From NCBI GenBank assembly GCA_904395805.1, contig CAJFNV010000026.1, positions 1 through 46,555 of the forward strand: a stretch of 46,555 nt of DNA, in the 5' to 3' direction. The position numbers and the translations under genes were made by a program. This document shows, piece after piece, positions 16,202 to 25,427 of this stretch. The notes beneath the pieces were generated by a model that had not been told where the DNA came from, did not search any database, and saw nothing but the letters and a program-made list of their open reading frames with translations. Each line of letters opens with the position of its first letter. Within the stretch, counting starts at the first letter, position 1. Origin of the DNA: Candidatus Gallispira edinburgensis. GTDB taxonomy: Bacteria; Bacillota; Clostridia; Lachnospirales; CAG-274.

Positions 16202-16648
16202 TTACTTAAAGCATAATTTATATATTATTGCTATAATTATGCCCAGAATTGCACCTGCCCCGACCTGTATGGGGGTGTGTCCCAAAAGTTCCTTAAGGTT
16301 TTCATCTATTTTAATATTAAGGTTATCCAGCAGCTTATTAATAACAACAGCATGGGAACCTGCTGCCCTTCTTACTCCTGCCGCATCATACATAACTACA
16401 ATTGCAAGAACAAAGGAAATTGCAAATTCAACTGAATCAAAACCTCTGCTTAAGCCCACAGCAGTTGCCATAGAGCACACAAAGGAACTGTGTGAACTTG
16501 GCATACCGCCTGATGAAAACATAAGCTCCCAGTCAATTTTGCCTGTTGCAATAACATCAAGTATCATTTTAATGATCTGAGCCGCTGCCCATGAGATTAT
16601 TGCAATAAAAATTATTTCATTGTTCAGTAACTGATGAATATATGTCAT
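16202..16648 (-). CDS. Divergent PAP2 family membrane protein
   Basis: A polytopic membrane protein of 148 residues of the DUF212/divergent PAP2 family. It has the phosphatase-like GGMPSSHSSFVCSMATAVG segment (about 47-65) and a downstream VRRAAGSHA segment. In PAP2 enzymes these residues dephosphorylate lipid phosphates; here a polyprenyl-phosphate substrate is an attractive guess because it lies between ispA and dxs, but this is inference. The same position between these two genes is common in Clostridia. Confidence 0.9.
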   Translation of the reverse strand: MTYIHQLLNNEIIFIAIISWAAAQIIKMILDVIATGKIDWELMFSSGGMPSSHSSFVCSMATAVGLSRGFDSVEFAISFVLAIVVMYDAAGVRRAAGSHAVVINKLLDNLNIKIDENLKELLGHTPIQVGAGAILGIIIAIIYKLCFK

Positions 16649-16680
16649 ATAACCAACCCTGTTTCATATAAATTAGCTCT

Positions 16681-17559
16681 TTATTTTTCCCTGTTCACAA
16701 GTGAGCACGCATACCACTTAAGGAAATCAGCCTTTTCTCCCAGATCTCCGATCATTTTTACAGCCCCCGCAGAAAGAGTTTCATAATCCTGCTGTGCATT
16801 ATCAAGTCCGTATAATGACACATAGGTCTGCTTTTCATTTCTAACATCGCTTAAAACAGGCTTTCCGAGAACCTCCTGAGTACTTGTCAGGTCAAGAATA
16901 TCATCCTTTATCTGGAAAGCAATACCCATATTGTAGCCTATTTTTTCAAAGTTTCTCACTGTGTCACCGTCTGCACCGCCTATAAGAGCGCCTGCCATAA
17001 GTGCAGCCTTTATAAGACCACCGGTCTTGTTGTCATGTATAAACATAAGAGTTTTGTCATCAATCTTTTTACCCTCTGACTCTATATCCACGACCTGACC
17101 TACAAGCATACCTTCGCTTCCGCTGTAGTTTGCAATAAGTCTTGCAGCCTTTGCAAAGCTGCGTTCATTTTCCCTGCACACAGCTTCAAGCATTACCTCA
17201 AAAGCCATTGTAAGGAGGCCGTCCCCTGCAAGGATAGCAAGAGCCTCATCAAACTGTTTGTGACATGTAGGCTTGCCTCTTCTGAAATCGTCATTGTCCA
17301 TAGCAGGCAAGTCATCATGTATAAGTGAATAAGTATGGATCATTTCCATAGCACAGGCAAAAGGAAGAGCCCTGTTAATATCTCCGCCCACAGCCTCGCA
17401 TGCAGAAAGAAGAAGTACGGGACGCAATCTCTTTCCTCCTGCAAAAACACTGTAATTCATTGCCTCGTAAAGTCTTTCGGGATACTTCGGTTTAAGATAT
17501 TCCTTTAAGGCTCCGTTTATTAATTCTATTCTTTCATTAAGCTTATCTTTATATTCCAT
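16681..17559 (-). CDS. ispA: Polyprenyl synthetase, farnesyl-diphosphate-synthase type
   Basis: Condenses isopentenyl diphosphate with allylic diphosphates to make C15 (or C20) prenyl chains for undecaprenol and quinones. It has 292 residues. The first aspartate-rich motif is HDDLPAMDND (81-90), with the basic RRGKP just after it; the second is FQIKDDILD (about 215-223). Its ATG overlaps the xseB stop (TAATG), so translation is coupled. Product chain length is inferred from the short family. Confidence 0.95.
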   Translation of the reverse strand: MEYKDKLNERIELINGALKEYLKPKYPERLYEAMNYSVFAGGKRLRPVLLLSACEAVGGDINRALPFACAMEMIHTYSLIHDDLPAMDNDDFRRGKPTCHKQFDEALAILAGDGLLTMAFEVMLEAVCRENERSFAKAARLIANYSGSEGMLVGQVVDIESEGKKIDDKTLMFIHDNKTGGLIKAALMAGALIGGADGDTVRNFEKIGYNMGIAFQIKDDILDLTSTQEVLGKPVLSDVRNEKQTYVSLYGLDNAQQDYETLSAGAVKMIGDLGEKADFLKWYACSLVNREK

Positions 17560-17792
17560 TACTCTTCTCCCATATTAAAATTTTTCTTGCTGAATACTCC
17601 GTCAGCACTTTCCTTTAACTCCATGACCTGCTGTTCCGCCTTATTAAGTATTTCAGAACAGTAGACGGAAAGTTCAACCCCCTCTTTGTAAAGCTTTACG
17701 GAATTTTCAAGTCCCGTTTCACCCTTTTCCATAAGGTCCGCTATTTCCTCAAGTCTCGTAAGTGCTTCTTCAAAAGTTTTCTTTCTTGCCAA
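17559..17792 (-). CDS. xseB: Exodeoxyribonuclease VII small subunit
   Basis: Small helical subunit of exonuclease VII, which degrades single-stranded DNA together with XseA. The conserved TFEEALTRLEEIADLMEKG core and LYKEGVEL segment are present. I favour a TTG start at 17792, six bases after AGGTG, giving 77 residues, the usual size, and beginning just after the xseA stop. The frame is open upstream to an ATG at 17837 (92 residues) and includes a GTG at 17801, so the start is not settled. Confidence 0.92.
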   Translation of the reverse strand: MARKKTFEEALTRLEEIADLMEKGETGLENSVKLYKEGVELSVYCSEILNKAEQQVMELKESADGVFSKKNFNMGEE

Positions 17793-17793
17793 A

Positions 17794-18990
17794 TCATTCA
17801 CCTGCCTCTGTAACTTTCGCCTTAATGCTTCCTTCATTAAGTTTCACAGTTATATCATCACCGATCTTTACATTTTCACTGCTTTTTAATATATTTCCCC
17901 TGCTGTCATAGGCAAGAGAATATCCCTTTTTAAGTATATTAAGGGGCGACTTGTTTTCAATATTATCAAGACAATTTTTAAGCATCAGCTTATTCTGATT
18001 TATACTGCTGCCTATATTTTTATATATTCTGTCAAAAAGCTCACTGACATAAATTTCATTGTCATAAACAGTATTTCCGAAATTTTTAAATCCATAGCTG
18101 TTTATACAATATTTGTAAGCGGAAATCCCTTCATTTAAAGAGCTTATAACGCTCTTTGAAATTCTGTTATAAATATTCATTACTCTGTCATTTATTTCAT
18201 TTCCTGCAGGCACAGCTATTTCAGCCGCCGCAGACGGAGTAGGCGCTCTCATATCGGCAATAAAATCTGCAATTGTAAAGTCTGTTTCATGACCGACTGC
18301 GGAAATTATAGGTATATCCGAATCAAAAATTGCTCTTGCAACAATTTCTTCGTTAAATGCCCATAAGTCCTCAATGGAGCCGCCGCCTCTTCCAAGAATT
18401 ATAGTGTCAGCCTTGCCCCAGCGGTTCACCATTTCAATAGCCCTCACTATATCGGGAGCGGCATTTTCACCCTGAACAAGTACGGGAACGATCACTATTT
18501 CAACATTAGGATTTCTTCTTCCCGTCACATTAATAATATCCCTTACGGCAGCTCCCGTAGGAGAAGTAATTACCGCCACAGTTTTTGGCATTTCAGGTAT
18601 GGGCTTTTTGTATTTGGCATCAAATACTCCCGCTTTTTCAAGTCTTGCCTTAAGCTGTTCATAGGCAAGATAGAGGGCACCTATTCCCGCAGGCTCCATA
18701 GATGTAACATAGAGCTGATAAACCCCCGTTTTTTCATAAAGGGATATATATCCTCTTGCCACTACCTTCATTCCGCTTTCAGGCATAAACTTAAGCTTTG
18801 CGGCAGAACTTCTGAACATTACACTGTTAATTGCGGCACCGCTGTCCTTAAGGGTAAAATAAAGATGCCCGCTAGTGTGAGCCTTAAAATTTGAAATTTC
18901 GGCTTCAACATAAATATCCCTTAATAAAATATCATTTTCAAGTATTTTTTTAATATAGCCTGTTATCTGGGATACAGTATAAACCTTCAT
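17794..18990 (-). CDS. xseA: Exodeoxyribonuclease VII large subunit
   Basis: Catalytic subunit of exonuclease VII. It has 398 residues: an N-terminal OB-fold (about 1-100, with SNFKAHTSGHLYFTLKD near 31-47) and a catalytic domain with GAAVRDIINV, ILGRGGGSIEDLWAFN (about 198-213) and SAVGHETDFTIADFIADMRA segments, the last holding the conserved histidine and aspartates. It begins directly after the nusB stop and precedes xseB. Together they act in mismatch repair and recombination, beside recN in the same transcript. Confidence 0.96.
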   Translation of the reverse strand: MKVYTVSQITGYIKKILENDILLRDIYVEAEISNFKAHTSGHLYFTLKDSGAAINSVMFRSSAAKLKFMPESGMKVVARGYISLYEKTGVYQLYVTSMEPAGIGALYLAYEQLKARLEKAGVFDAKYKKPIPEMPKTVAVITSPTGAAVRDIINVTGRRNPNVEIVIVPVLVQGENAAPDIVRAIEMVNRWGKADTIILGRGGGSIEDLWAFNEEIVARAIFDSDIPIISAVGHETDFTIADFIADMRAPTPSAAAEIAVPAGNEINDRVMNIYNRISKSVISSLNEGISAYKYCINSYGFKNFGNTVYDNEIYVSELFDRIYKNIGSSINQNKLMLKNCLDNIENKSPLNILKKGYSLAYDSRGNILKSSENVKIGDDITVKLNEGSIKAKVTEAGE

Positions 18991-19404
18991 TTATTCAACA
19001 TCCTTGCTTTTAACTATTTTGGATAACACTGCATTTATAAATGCAGGTGCCTTATCTCCGCTGAATTCCTTTGCAAGTTCCACAGCCTCATTTACAGCTA
19101 CGGCATCAGGTATTTCATTGTCAAACATTATTTCATATACGCCTATTCTGAGTATAGCAAGATCTGTTTTTGCAAGTCTTTCAACACTCCATCCAACAGC
19201 ATACTTGTCTATATATGAATCTATGCTCTCTGTATTTGCAAGTATACCTCTGTATTCTCTTGAAACAAAGTCACTTTCACCCTTCTGAAAATCCTCATAC
19301 TCCTCTGTATATGTTTCAATAGCTTCCTTAACATCGGTATCGGTATTAAATTCTGTCTGAAAAACTAAATTAAATATATGTTTTCTGGCATTTCTTCTGC
19401 TCAT
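18991..19404 (-). CDS. nusB: Transcription antitermination factor NusB
   Basis: RNA-binding, all-helical protein of 137 residues that works with NusE in rRNA antitermination. It shows the N-terminal SRRNARKHIFNLVFQTEF arginine-rich motif and the C-terminal IPDAVAVNEAVELAKEFSGD segment followed by FINAVLSKI. The start overlaps the Asp23 stop by one base (TAATG). Confidence 0.95.
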   Translation of the reverse strand: MSRRNARKHIFNLVFQTEFNTDTDVKEAIETYTEEYEDFQKGESDFVSREYRGILANTESIDSYIDKYAVGWSVERLAKTDLAILRIGVYEIMFDNEIPDAVAVNEAVELAKEFSGDKAPAFINAVLSKIVKSKDVE

Positions 19405-19769
19405 TATTTTTCACCTTCACTGCTTTCATTTTTTTCTTTAACTGCCACGTCTGTCACATCCACATTTACACTTCCGCACACAAGACCTGTCATTGTTTCA
19501 ATTGCTTCTGCAGCTTTTTTCTGAACCATTTCTGCAGTTTCTGTAATTTTGTACCCGTAATACACAATTATACTTATATTAACATCAATTTTATCTTCTT
19601 CTCTTGTGAAGCTTATACCCTTATTCTTTTTACCTATAAAGCCCTTTATAACAGACTGTCCCCCTGCAACAGCGGCAACCCCCTCTGTTCCTGTAACAGC
19701 CTCTCTTATTATTGCACTTATAGTTTCATCACTTATTTCAACATTGCTTTTACTGCCTGTATTTTCCAA
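19404..19769 (-). CDS. Asp23/Gls24 family envelope stress protein
   Basis: A protein of the Asp23/Gls24 (YloU-like) family, small soluble proteins tied to envelope homeostasis. The core runs from EISDETISAIIREAVTGTEG to VNVDVTDVAV, with an INISIIVYYGYKI-like strand pair in the middle. I prefer a TTG start at 19769 (121 residues), preceded at 8 bases by GAAGGAGTGG. The upstream ATG at 19796 lies only about 2 bases after the predicted transcription start and has no ribosome site. It is the first gene of the 10-kb operon running to the lipoprotein gene. Confidence 0.9.
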   Translation of the reverse strand: MENTGSKSNVEISDETISAIIREAVTGTEGVAAVAGGQSVIKGFIGKKNKGISFTREEDKIDVNISIIVYYGYKITETAEMVQKKAAEAIETMTGLVCGSVNVDVTDVAVKEKNESSEGEK

Positions 19770-19804
19770 AAAAGCCACTCCTTCAAAACTTTTCATTATT
19801 TCTA

Positions 19805-19832
19805 ATTATAACATATTATCCCGTATTTGCAA
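19805..19832 (-). promoter_or_regulatory. Promoter of the Asp23-nusB-xse-ispA-dxs-recN operon
   Basis: TTGCAA (19832-19827), a 16-bp spacer and TATAAT (19810-19805) on the minus strand. Transcription should begin near 19798. Confidence 0.68.
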
Positions 19833-19867
19833 AGACTATTTCTTTTTTTATACAACTCTGCAATATT

Positions 19868-19895
19868 TAAAAAAATGCGACCCTGTCGGGTCGCA
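19868..19895 (-). terminator. Terminator of the S-layer protein gene
   Basis: A perfect 8-bp stem TGCGACCC/GGGTCGCA with loop GACA (19895-19876 on the minus strand), followed by a run of A/T that reads as a T tract (19875-19868). It separates the surface protein gene from the Asp23 promoter. Confidence 0.88.
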
Positions 19896-19928
19896 TATGT
19901 CAAATCGCATTAAATAATATAAAATCAC

Positions 19929-21731
19929 TTATCTTACAATAGGCTGTTTAGAATAAGGGATGAGCTTACCGCCCAATACCAGATCATATTCCTTCATATC
20001 AAGCCAGCTGTTATCTGAATTTGTTTCATTATAATAAATATTGAAACCATTGTCGATTATATTATTAAAGTCAAGATCAGCTTCATTTATAAAACCATCA
20101 AGATATAAGTCACTGTTAAGTTCAAGAGCACCGTTCTGACTCAGATTAAGATTAATATAGCCCACTACATCTGTATCGATCTGACCTCCCAGATAGCAGT
20201 CATCATCAATATCAATGCTTAATACTGTTTTAGGATCAAGTACAATACGTGTATTCTGAATATGAGCACCGTCTGTAAGGTTAAGCTCTATATCATTTCC
20301 GTATTCCTGTTCTTCCTTAACGATCTGAGGTGAATTTATAAGCATAGCAGCGTTTATCGTATTGCCGCCCTTTATATTTATTGTTACATCACTTTCTCTT
20401 AAATAGAAGGCAGCACCCTTACTGTTGTCTATAGTAGAGTTTTCAAGAGTGATCTCACTGTGTTCTCTGCCTGTTGATATAACATCAACAGCACCTGTAT
20501 ATGTCGCTTTACCTGTACCTGTTACAGCACTTATTGTGGAATTTGAAATATTAAGAGTTCCTCCGTCACCTACAGTAACAGCACCCTTGTTATCTGCAGC
20601 AGTCAAAGTGGCATTTTCAATGTCAATTTCTCCGCCCTTTGCAGATGCTGCATACTGAGGTGTATTTCCGTTTGCAGCAAGTTTGGTACCATCAATACTT
20701 ACTTTCGCCCCGCTTTCAGCATTTACGCCGTTGCCGTTAGTTCCTGTTGCTGAACCACTCTTTACATTTATTACCGAATTATTTTTAGCATCTATTGCAT
20801 TACCGCCTACTGATTTAACAATAGTTCCTGAAACATCGATTTCACTGCTGTTGTCGGCAGAAATCGCATTTTCACTTGTTACACTTACAGTACAGTTATC
20901 CACGCTTATTGAACCGCCGTTTGAAGCAGAAATGGCCTCTTCAACATTTTCACCGCTGTAATCTCTGCTTTCATCAGCTATAGCCTGCTGCTGTTCCTCT
21001 TCTTCCTGCTGTGCAGCTTCTTCTTCAGCCTTCTGAGCATCCTCCTCAGCCTTCTGAGCTGCTTCTGTCTGATATTCATCTATGTACTGATCAAGCTTTG
21101 TAAACACAACAGCCATTTCAGCTCTTGTCATTGTAGCATCAGGATTTAAAGCACCCTTATCATCACCGTTTATTAATCCAAGCTTATTAAGAGTTGCCGC
21201 AGCCATCTGTCTTTCAACTGTTGTAAGAAGATTTCCGTCTGTAAACATTGAAACATCAGTTGTCAGTCCCCCTGAAATAAGACTGTTGTTAGTTAATGCT
21301 CTGTAAATCATAAGGATAGCATCAATTCTTGTTATATCACTTTCAGGATAGAACATACCCCTTTCGGTTATAACTCCTGCACCGCAGCAATTTGCTATTG
21401 CCTGAGCATAATAATCATCCTCGCTTACATCCTTAAGGGCATAAGTTTCAAGCTTTGCTTCCCTGAATGTAAAAGTTTTATTCAGGAGAACAGCAAAATC
21501 ACCTCTTATTATGTTACTGCCGGGTGCATACATATTGTTTCCCACACCTGAAGCGATACCGTTGCTTGCAATATAGTCAATATACTCAACAGCCCAGCCG
21601 TAATTATCAGCCGTTACATCAATAAAATATTTTGAATCACCATCAGCAGCCATCGCAGGAACAGCCATTGCAGGAACAGCCATTGCCAGAGACATAGCAA
21701 TTGCAGCCGAACTTATAATAAATCTTTTCAT
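19929..21731 (-). CDS. S-layer homology protein with coiled coil and beta-helix repeats
   Basis: An exported surface protein of 600 residues. Order: signal peptide (1-29, ending in PAMAADG), three SLH domains (about 36-89, 99-147, 158-214) that should anchor it to wall pyruvylated polysaccharide, a Glu/Gln/Ala-rich helical linker (214-255), then a long run of short repeating strands with Asn ladders (about 262-470; GGSISVDNC, NSVINVKSG, GGTLNISNS) typical of a right-handed beta-helix, and a C-terminal beta domain. Polysaccharide binding, adhesion or a structural S-layer role are possible; no catalytic residues are recognisable. The AVPAM segment of the signal peptide is duplicated by a 15-base tandem repeat (about 21652-21690). 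RBS is AAAGGAG. Confidence 0.9.
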   Translation of the reverse strand: MKRFIISSAAIAMSLAMAVPAMAVPAMAADGDSKYFIDVTADNYGWAVEYIDYIASNGIASGVGNNMYAPGSNIIRGDFAVLLNKTFTFREAKLETYALKDVSEDDYYAQAIANCCGAGVITERGMFYPESDITRIDAILMIYRALTNNSLISGGLTTDVSMFTDGNLLTTVERQMAAATLNKLGLINGDDKGALNPDATMTRAEMAVVFTKLDQYIDEYQTEAAQKAEEDAQKAEEEAAQQEEEEQQQAIADESRDYSGENVEEAISASNGGSISVDNCTVSVTSENAISADNSSEIDVSGTIVKSVGGNAIDAKNNSVINVKSGSATGTNGNGVNAESGAKVSIDGTKLAANGNTPQYAASAKGGEIDIENATLTAADNKGAVTVGDGGTLNISNSTISAVTGTGKATYTGAVDVISTGREHSEITLENSTIDNSKGAAFYLRESDVTINIKGGNTINAAMLINSPQIVKEEQEYGNDIELNLTDGAHIQNTRIVLDPKTVLSIDIDDDCYLGGQIDTDVVGYINLNLSQNGALELNSDLYLDGFINEADLDFNNIIDNGFNIYYNETNSDNSWLDMKEYDLVLGGKLIPYSKQPIVR

Positions 21732-21951
21732 TTCAATACTCCTTTCTCATCACACCAAAACTTCTACCTATATTTTCTCACATATCGATAAAAGTTGCAA
21801 TGTTTTTTTATTACAATAACATTAAAATTTGGTAATATTATTCACCATTTATTTAATATTATAATTCTATTAGTTGTTTTATGCATAATTTCCCATAAAT
21901 CAAAATTTATGTTTACAATCATTATAAATTACTTTCTTTCTGCTCACAATA

Positions 21952-21987
21952 TAAAAACAGAGGTGATATACTACTGTACATCACCTC
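21952..21987 (-). terminator. Terminator of the fatty acid synthesis operon
   Basis: A 12-bp stem GAGGTGATGTAC/GTATATCACCTC (one wobble pair) with a 4-base loop, followed on the minus strand by TGTTTTTATATT. It lies 9 bases past the accA stop. Confidence 0.87.
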
Positions 21988-21995
21988 CGCTGCTA

Positions 21996-22790
21996 TTATT
22001 CAGTAAATTCACCGAAATTTCTGAATCTGTTATATCTTTCCTCAAGAAGAGTATCAATATCCTCAGCCATAAGTTCCTTAAGCTCTGCCTCAAGTTTTGA
22101 CTTTAAAAGGTTTGCTGTAAAGCCGAAGTCGTTCTGACAGCCACCCTCAACTTCCTTAATAACTTTATCCACCGCATTAAGCTTAAGAAGATCATCAGCA
22201 GTTATTTTCATAACATCTGCAGCCTCTTTGGCTCTCTTTGGATCCTTCCATAAAATACTTGCAAAACCTTCGGGAGAAAGAACAGCATAAATTGAATTTT
22301 CAAGCATCCATACTCTGTCAGTCACAGCAAGGGCAAGGGCACCGCCGCTTCCGCCTTCACCAATAAATATGGAAATTGTAGGCACCTTTAACACAGCCAT
22401 TTCCATAAGGTTTCTGGCAATAGCCTCGCCCTGACCTCTTTCCTCTGCTCCCACACCGGGATAAGCACCGCTTGTATTAATAAAGTTAATAACAGGTCTG
22501 TGGAACTTTTCAGCCTGTTTCATAAGTCTTAAAGCCTTTCTGTATCCCTCGGGATGGGGCTGACCAAAATTTCTTGCAATATTTTCTTCCATTGTCTTGC
22601 CCTTCTGTATACCTATAACAGTTACAGGTGTACCGTTAAAAAGAGCAATACCTCCAATAACAGCCTCATCATCTCTGAAATTTCTGTCGCCGTGGAATTC
22701 AATAAATTCATCAAAAATATGGTTTATATAATCAAGAGCAGTTGGTCTTGATACCTTTCTGGCAATTCTCACCTTATCATAAGCCGGCAT
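21996..22790 (-). CDS. accA: Acetyl-CoA carboxylase carboxyltransferase subunit alpha
   Basis: Together with AccD it transfers the carboxyl group from biotin to acetyl-CoA to make malonyl-CoA. It has 264 residues and lacks much of the N-terminal helical extension of longer homologues. Visible core segments are [35 protein letters not shown] (as [13 protein letters not shown]), [18 protein letters not shown] and the oxyanion-forming [13 protein letters not shown]. The ATG overlaps the accD stop (TAATG). It is the last gene of the fab operon; accB and accC are not in the window. Confidence 0.95.
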   Translation of the reverse strand: MPAYDKVRIARKVSRPTALDYINHIFDEFIEFHGDRNFRDDEAVIGGIALFNGTPVTVIGIQKGKTMEENIARNFGQPHPEGYRKALRLMKQAEKFHRPVINFINTSGAYPGVGAEERGQGEAIARNLMEMAVLKVPTISIFIGEGGSGGALALAVTDRVWMLENSIYAVLSPEGFASILWKDPKRAKEAADVMKITADDLLKLNAVDKVIKEVEGGCQNDFGFTANLLKSKLEAELKELMAEDIDTLLEERYNRFRNFGEFTE

Positions 22791-23737
22791 TACATTTCAC
22801 CTGCTTTCTTAATATTATGAAGCTTTAATATTCTGCTTAAAACTTCGGGAAGCATTTCTCTTTCAACAATAGAGTCTATAAAGCCATGCTCAAGAAGAAA
22901 TTCAGCAGTCTGGAATTCATCGGGAAGCTTCTGCTTAATAGTACCTTCAATAACACGTCTGCCTGCAAAGCCGATAGCAGCCTTAGGCTCTGAAAGTATA
23001 ATATCACCAAGCATAGCATAGCTTGCAGTGACACCACCGTATGTGGGGTCAGTAAGGACCGTAACATAGAGCAGTCCCGCCTGAGAATGCTTGGCAACTG
23101 CAGCACTTACCTTAGCCATCTGCATAAGGGATATAATACCCTCCTGCATTCTGGCGCCCCCTGAACAAGTAAATACGATAACAGCCATTTTGTGTTCTGT
23201 GGCGTATTCAAATGCTCTTGTAAGCTTTTCACCTACAACAGAACCGAGAGAAGCCATCATAAAACCACTGTCCATTACAGCAATAACACATGGTCTGCCC
23301 TCTATTGTACACTTACCTGTTTTTATGGCATCCTTTAAGCCCGTCTTTTCCTGAGTACTCTTTATTTTTGCAGTATAGTCAGGGAAGTTAAGAGGATTTT
23401 TAGATTCCATATTAACATCAAACTCTTCAAAGCTGTCCTTGTCTGCAATAGCTCTTATTCTGTCCCTTGCATTCATTCTGAAAAGCTTGGCACACTTAGG
23501 GCATATTTTAAGATGACCCAAAGCTCTTTTTTCAATTATGTTTCCGCAGCTTGGACACTTGATATGTCCTTCGGGTATCTCCTCCTTTTTATCTGGAGCC
23601 TTTTCAGCCGCTTTTTCAGGCTTTTTTTCAGCCTTATCCTTTTTAGGCATTGTTTCCTTTATTGCCTCAACCTTATCCTTAAGGCTGTCAACACTGATTT
23701 TATCAATGCCAGACTTAATATTGTCAAATAGTTTCAT
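22790..23737 (-). CDS. accD: Acetyl-CoA carboxylase carboxyltransferase subunit beta
   Basis: Beta partner of AccA in the carboxyltransferase. From ATG 23737, seven bases after GAGGTG, it has 315 residues. The zinc ribbon is C61, C64, C79 and C82, followed by the crotonase-fold domain with [14 protein letters not shown] and [16 protein letters not shown] segments. The first 55 residues are unusually rich in Lys, Glu, Ala and Pro, which places the zinc ribbon about 35 residues later than in E. coli AccD. The frame is open a further seven codons upstream to a TTG that overlaps fabZ. Confidence 0.95.
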   Translation of the reverse strand: MKLFDNIKSGIDKISVDSLKDKVEAIKETMPKKDKAEKKPEKAAEKAPDKKEEIPEGHIKCPSCGNIIEKRALGHLKICPKCAKLFRMNARDRIRAIADKDSFEEFDVNMESKNPLNFPDYTAKIKSTQEKTGLKDAIKTGKCTIEGRPCVIAVMDSGFMMASLGSVVGEKLTRAFEYATEHKMAVIVFTCSGGARMQEGIISLMQMAKVSAAVAKHSQAGLLYVTVLTDPTYGGVTASYAMLGDIILSEPKAAIGFAGRRVIEGTIKQKLPDEFQTAEFLLEHGFIDSIVEREMLPEVLSRILKLHNIKKAGEM

Positions 23738-23750
23738 ATTCAGCACCTCA

Positions 23751-24173
23751 TCAGCCAATCATAAATGTAAGCTCTCCCTCGGCAATTTTTTTGCCGTCAA
23801 CATAGGCAATGCCCTTGCCTATGCCTGCATTACGCTTGATCTTGATCATTTCAACCTCAAGACGTAATGTATCACCGGGAACGACTTTTCCTCTGAACTT
23901 TGCCTTGTCTATGCCTCCGAAGAAAGCAATTTTCCCTTTAAATTCCTCCATTGAAAGCATGGCAACAGCACCTGTCTGAGCAAGTGCCTCAATAATGAGA
24001 ACTCCCGGCATTACAGGCTCCTGAGGGAAATGTCCCTGAAAGAAAGGCTCATTCATTGTTACATTTTTAAGGGCAACACATCTTTTACCTTCCTCCATTT
24101 CAAGAACTCTGTCTATTAACAGGAAAGGGTATCTGTGGGGCAGTATTTTCTGTATTTCCTTTATATCAAGCAT
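23751..24173 (-). CDS. fabZ: 3-Hydroxyacyl-ACP dehydratase FabZ
   Basis: Hot-dog-fold dehydratase that forms the trans-2-enoyl-ACP in each elongation cycle. It has 140 residues with the catalytic His48 in FFQGHFP and Glu62 in VLIIEALAQ, plus the N-terminal [17 protein letters not shown]. It sits between fabF and accD. No separate FabA or FabN is visible, so whether this organism makes unsaturated chains cannot be judged here. Confidence 0.97.
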   Translation of the reverse strand: MLDIKEIQKILPHRYPFLLIDRVLEMEEGKRCVALKNVTMNEPFFQGHFPQEPVMPGVLIIEALAQTGAVAMLSMEEFKGKIAFFGGIDKAKFRGKVVPGDTLRLEVEMIKIKRNAGIGKGIAYVDGKKIAEGELTFMIG

Positions 24174-24176
24174 TTA

Positions 24177-25409
24177 TTATTCCTCCCACTTCTTTAAACA
24201 AAGAACACCGTTGTGTCCGCCAAATCCGAGAGTATTGCTCAAAGCATACTTAATATCTCTTTTGACAGCTTCATTTACTGTATAATTAAGGTCACATTCC
24301 TCATCAGGCACCTTATATCCTATTGTAGGAGGGATTATACCGTTTTTAAGGGCAAGTATAGATGCTATAGCCTCAACAGCACCTGTGGCACCCAGAAGAT
24401 GACCTGTCATAGACTTTGTAGAGCTTATGTTAAGGTTATAAGCATGATCCCCGAAAGCTTCTTTAATAGCCTTAGTTTCAGTTGAGTCATTTGCAGGAGT
24501 TGATGTTCCGTGAGCATTGATATATCCCACTTCCGTTTTATCGATTCCCGCTTCTGCCATAGCAGCCTTCATAGCTCTTGCAGCACCCTCTGAAGCAGGA
24601 GCTGTAATATGATAAGCATCACAAGTTGAACCGTATCCCACAATTTCTGCAATAATTTCTGCGCCTCTTGCTTTTGCAGATTCAAGAGTTTCCATAAATA
24701 ATATACCTGCACCCTCACCCATTACAAAGCCGCCTCTCTCCTTGTCAAAAGGAGTTGACGCTCTGTCAGGATCCTCGCTTGTGGAAAGTGCCTTTAATGC
24801 AGCAAATCCGCCTATACCAAGCTTACATACTGAAGCCTCTGAACCACCCGCAATAATGTAATCAGTGTAACCATGCTTTATACTTCTGAAAGCCTCACCT
24901 ATAGAATGAGATGAAGAAGCACAAGCAGTTACAACATCAAGACAAGTGCCCTTTGCTCCGAATCTTATTGCAACATTACCTGCAGCCATATTTGATATAG
25001 CCATAGGTATAAACATAGGTGCAATTCTTGACATACCCTTTGTTGCCATTTTAGTTGCCTGCTCTTCAATTGTGCAAAGTCCGCCTATACCTGAGCCAAT
25101 AATTACACCAAGTCTTTCCCTGTCAATTTCATCAAGATTGATCCCTGACATTTTAACAGCCTCATCAGCAGCTGCCATAGCATAAATACTGAAAAGATCG
25201 TTTCTCTTTACTTCTTTTTTATCAACAACCGTTGCAGGATCAAAGCCTTTAACCTCTCCCGCACACTTCACCTTGCTTTCTGCTGTATCAAAACGTGTAA
25301 TGAAGTTAATACCGTTTTTACCGTTCTTTAATCCATCCCAGAACTCAGCAATATTGTTTCCTATAGGCGTAATTGCACCCATACCCGTAATAACTACTCT
25401 GCGTTCCAT
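24177..25409 (-). CDS. fabF: 3-Oxoacyl-ACP synthase II (KAS II)
   Basis: Elongating condensing enzyme. It has 410 residues and the Cys-His-His triad: C163 in VVTACASSSHS, H300 in NAHGTSTPAND and H337 in KSMTGHLLGATGA. The N-terminal RRVVITGMGAITPIGN is standard. It follows fabG by 18 bases and is the only FabF/FabB-type enzyme in the window. Confidence 0.98.
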   Translation of the reverse strand: MERRVVITGMGAITPIGNNIAEFWDGLKNGKNGINFITRFDTAESKVKCAGEVKGFDPATVVDKKEVKRNDLFSIYAMAAADEAVKMSGINLDEIDRERLGVIIGSGIGGLCTIEEQATKMATKGMSRIAPMFIPMAISNMAAGNVAIRFGAKGTCLDVVTACASSSHSIGEAFRSIKHGYTDYIIAGGSEASVCKLGIGGFAALKALSTSEDPDRASTPFDKERGGFVMGEGAGILFMETLESAKARGAEIIAEIVGYGSTCDAYHITAPASEGAARAMKAAMAEAGIDKTEVGYINAHGTSTPANDSTETKAIKEAFGDHAYNLNISSTKSMTGHLLGATGAVEAIASILALKNGIIPPTIGYKVPDEECDLNYTVNEAVKRDIKYALSNTLGFGGHNGVLCLKKWEE

Positions 25410-25427
25410 TGTAAATCCTCCTTAATA

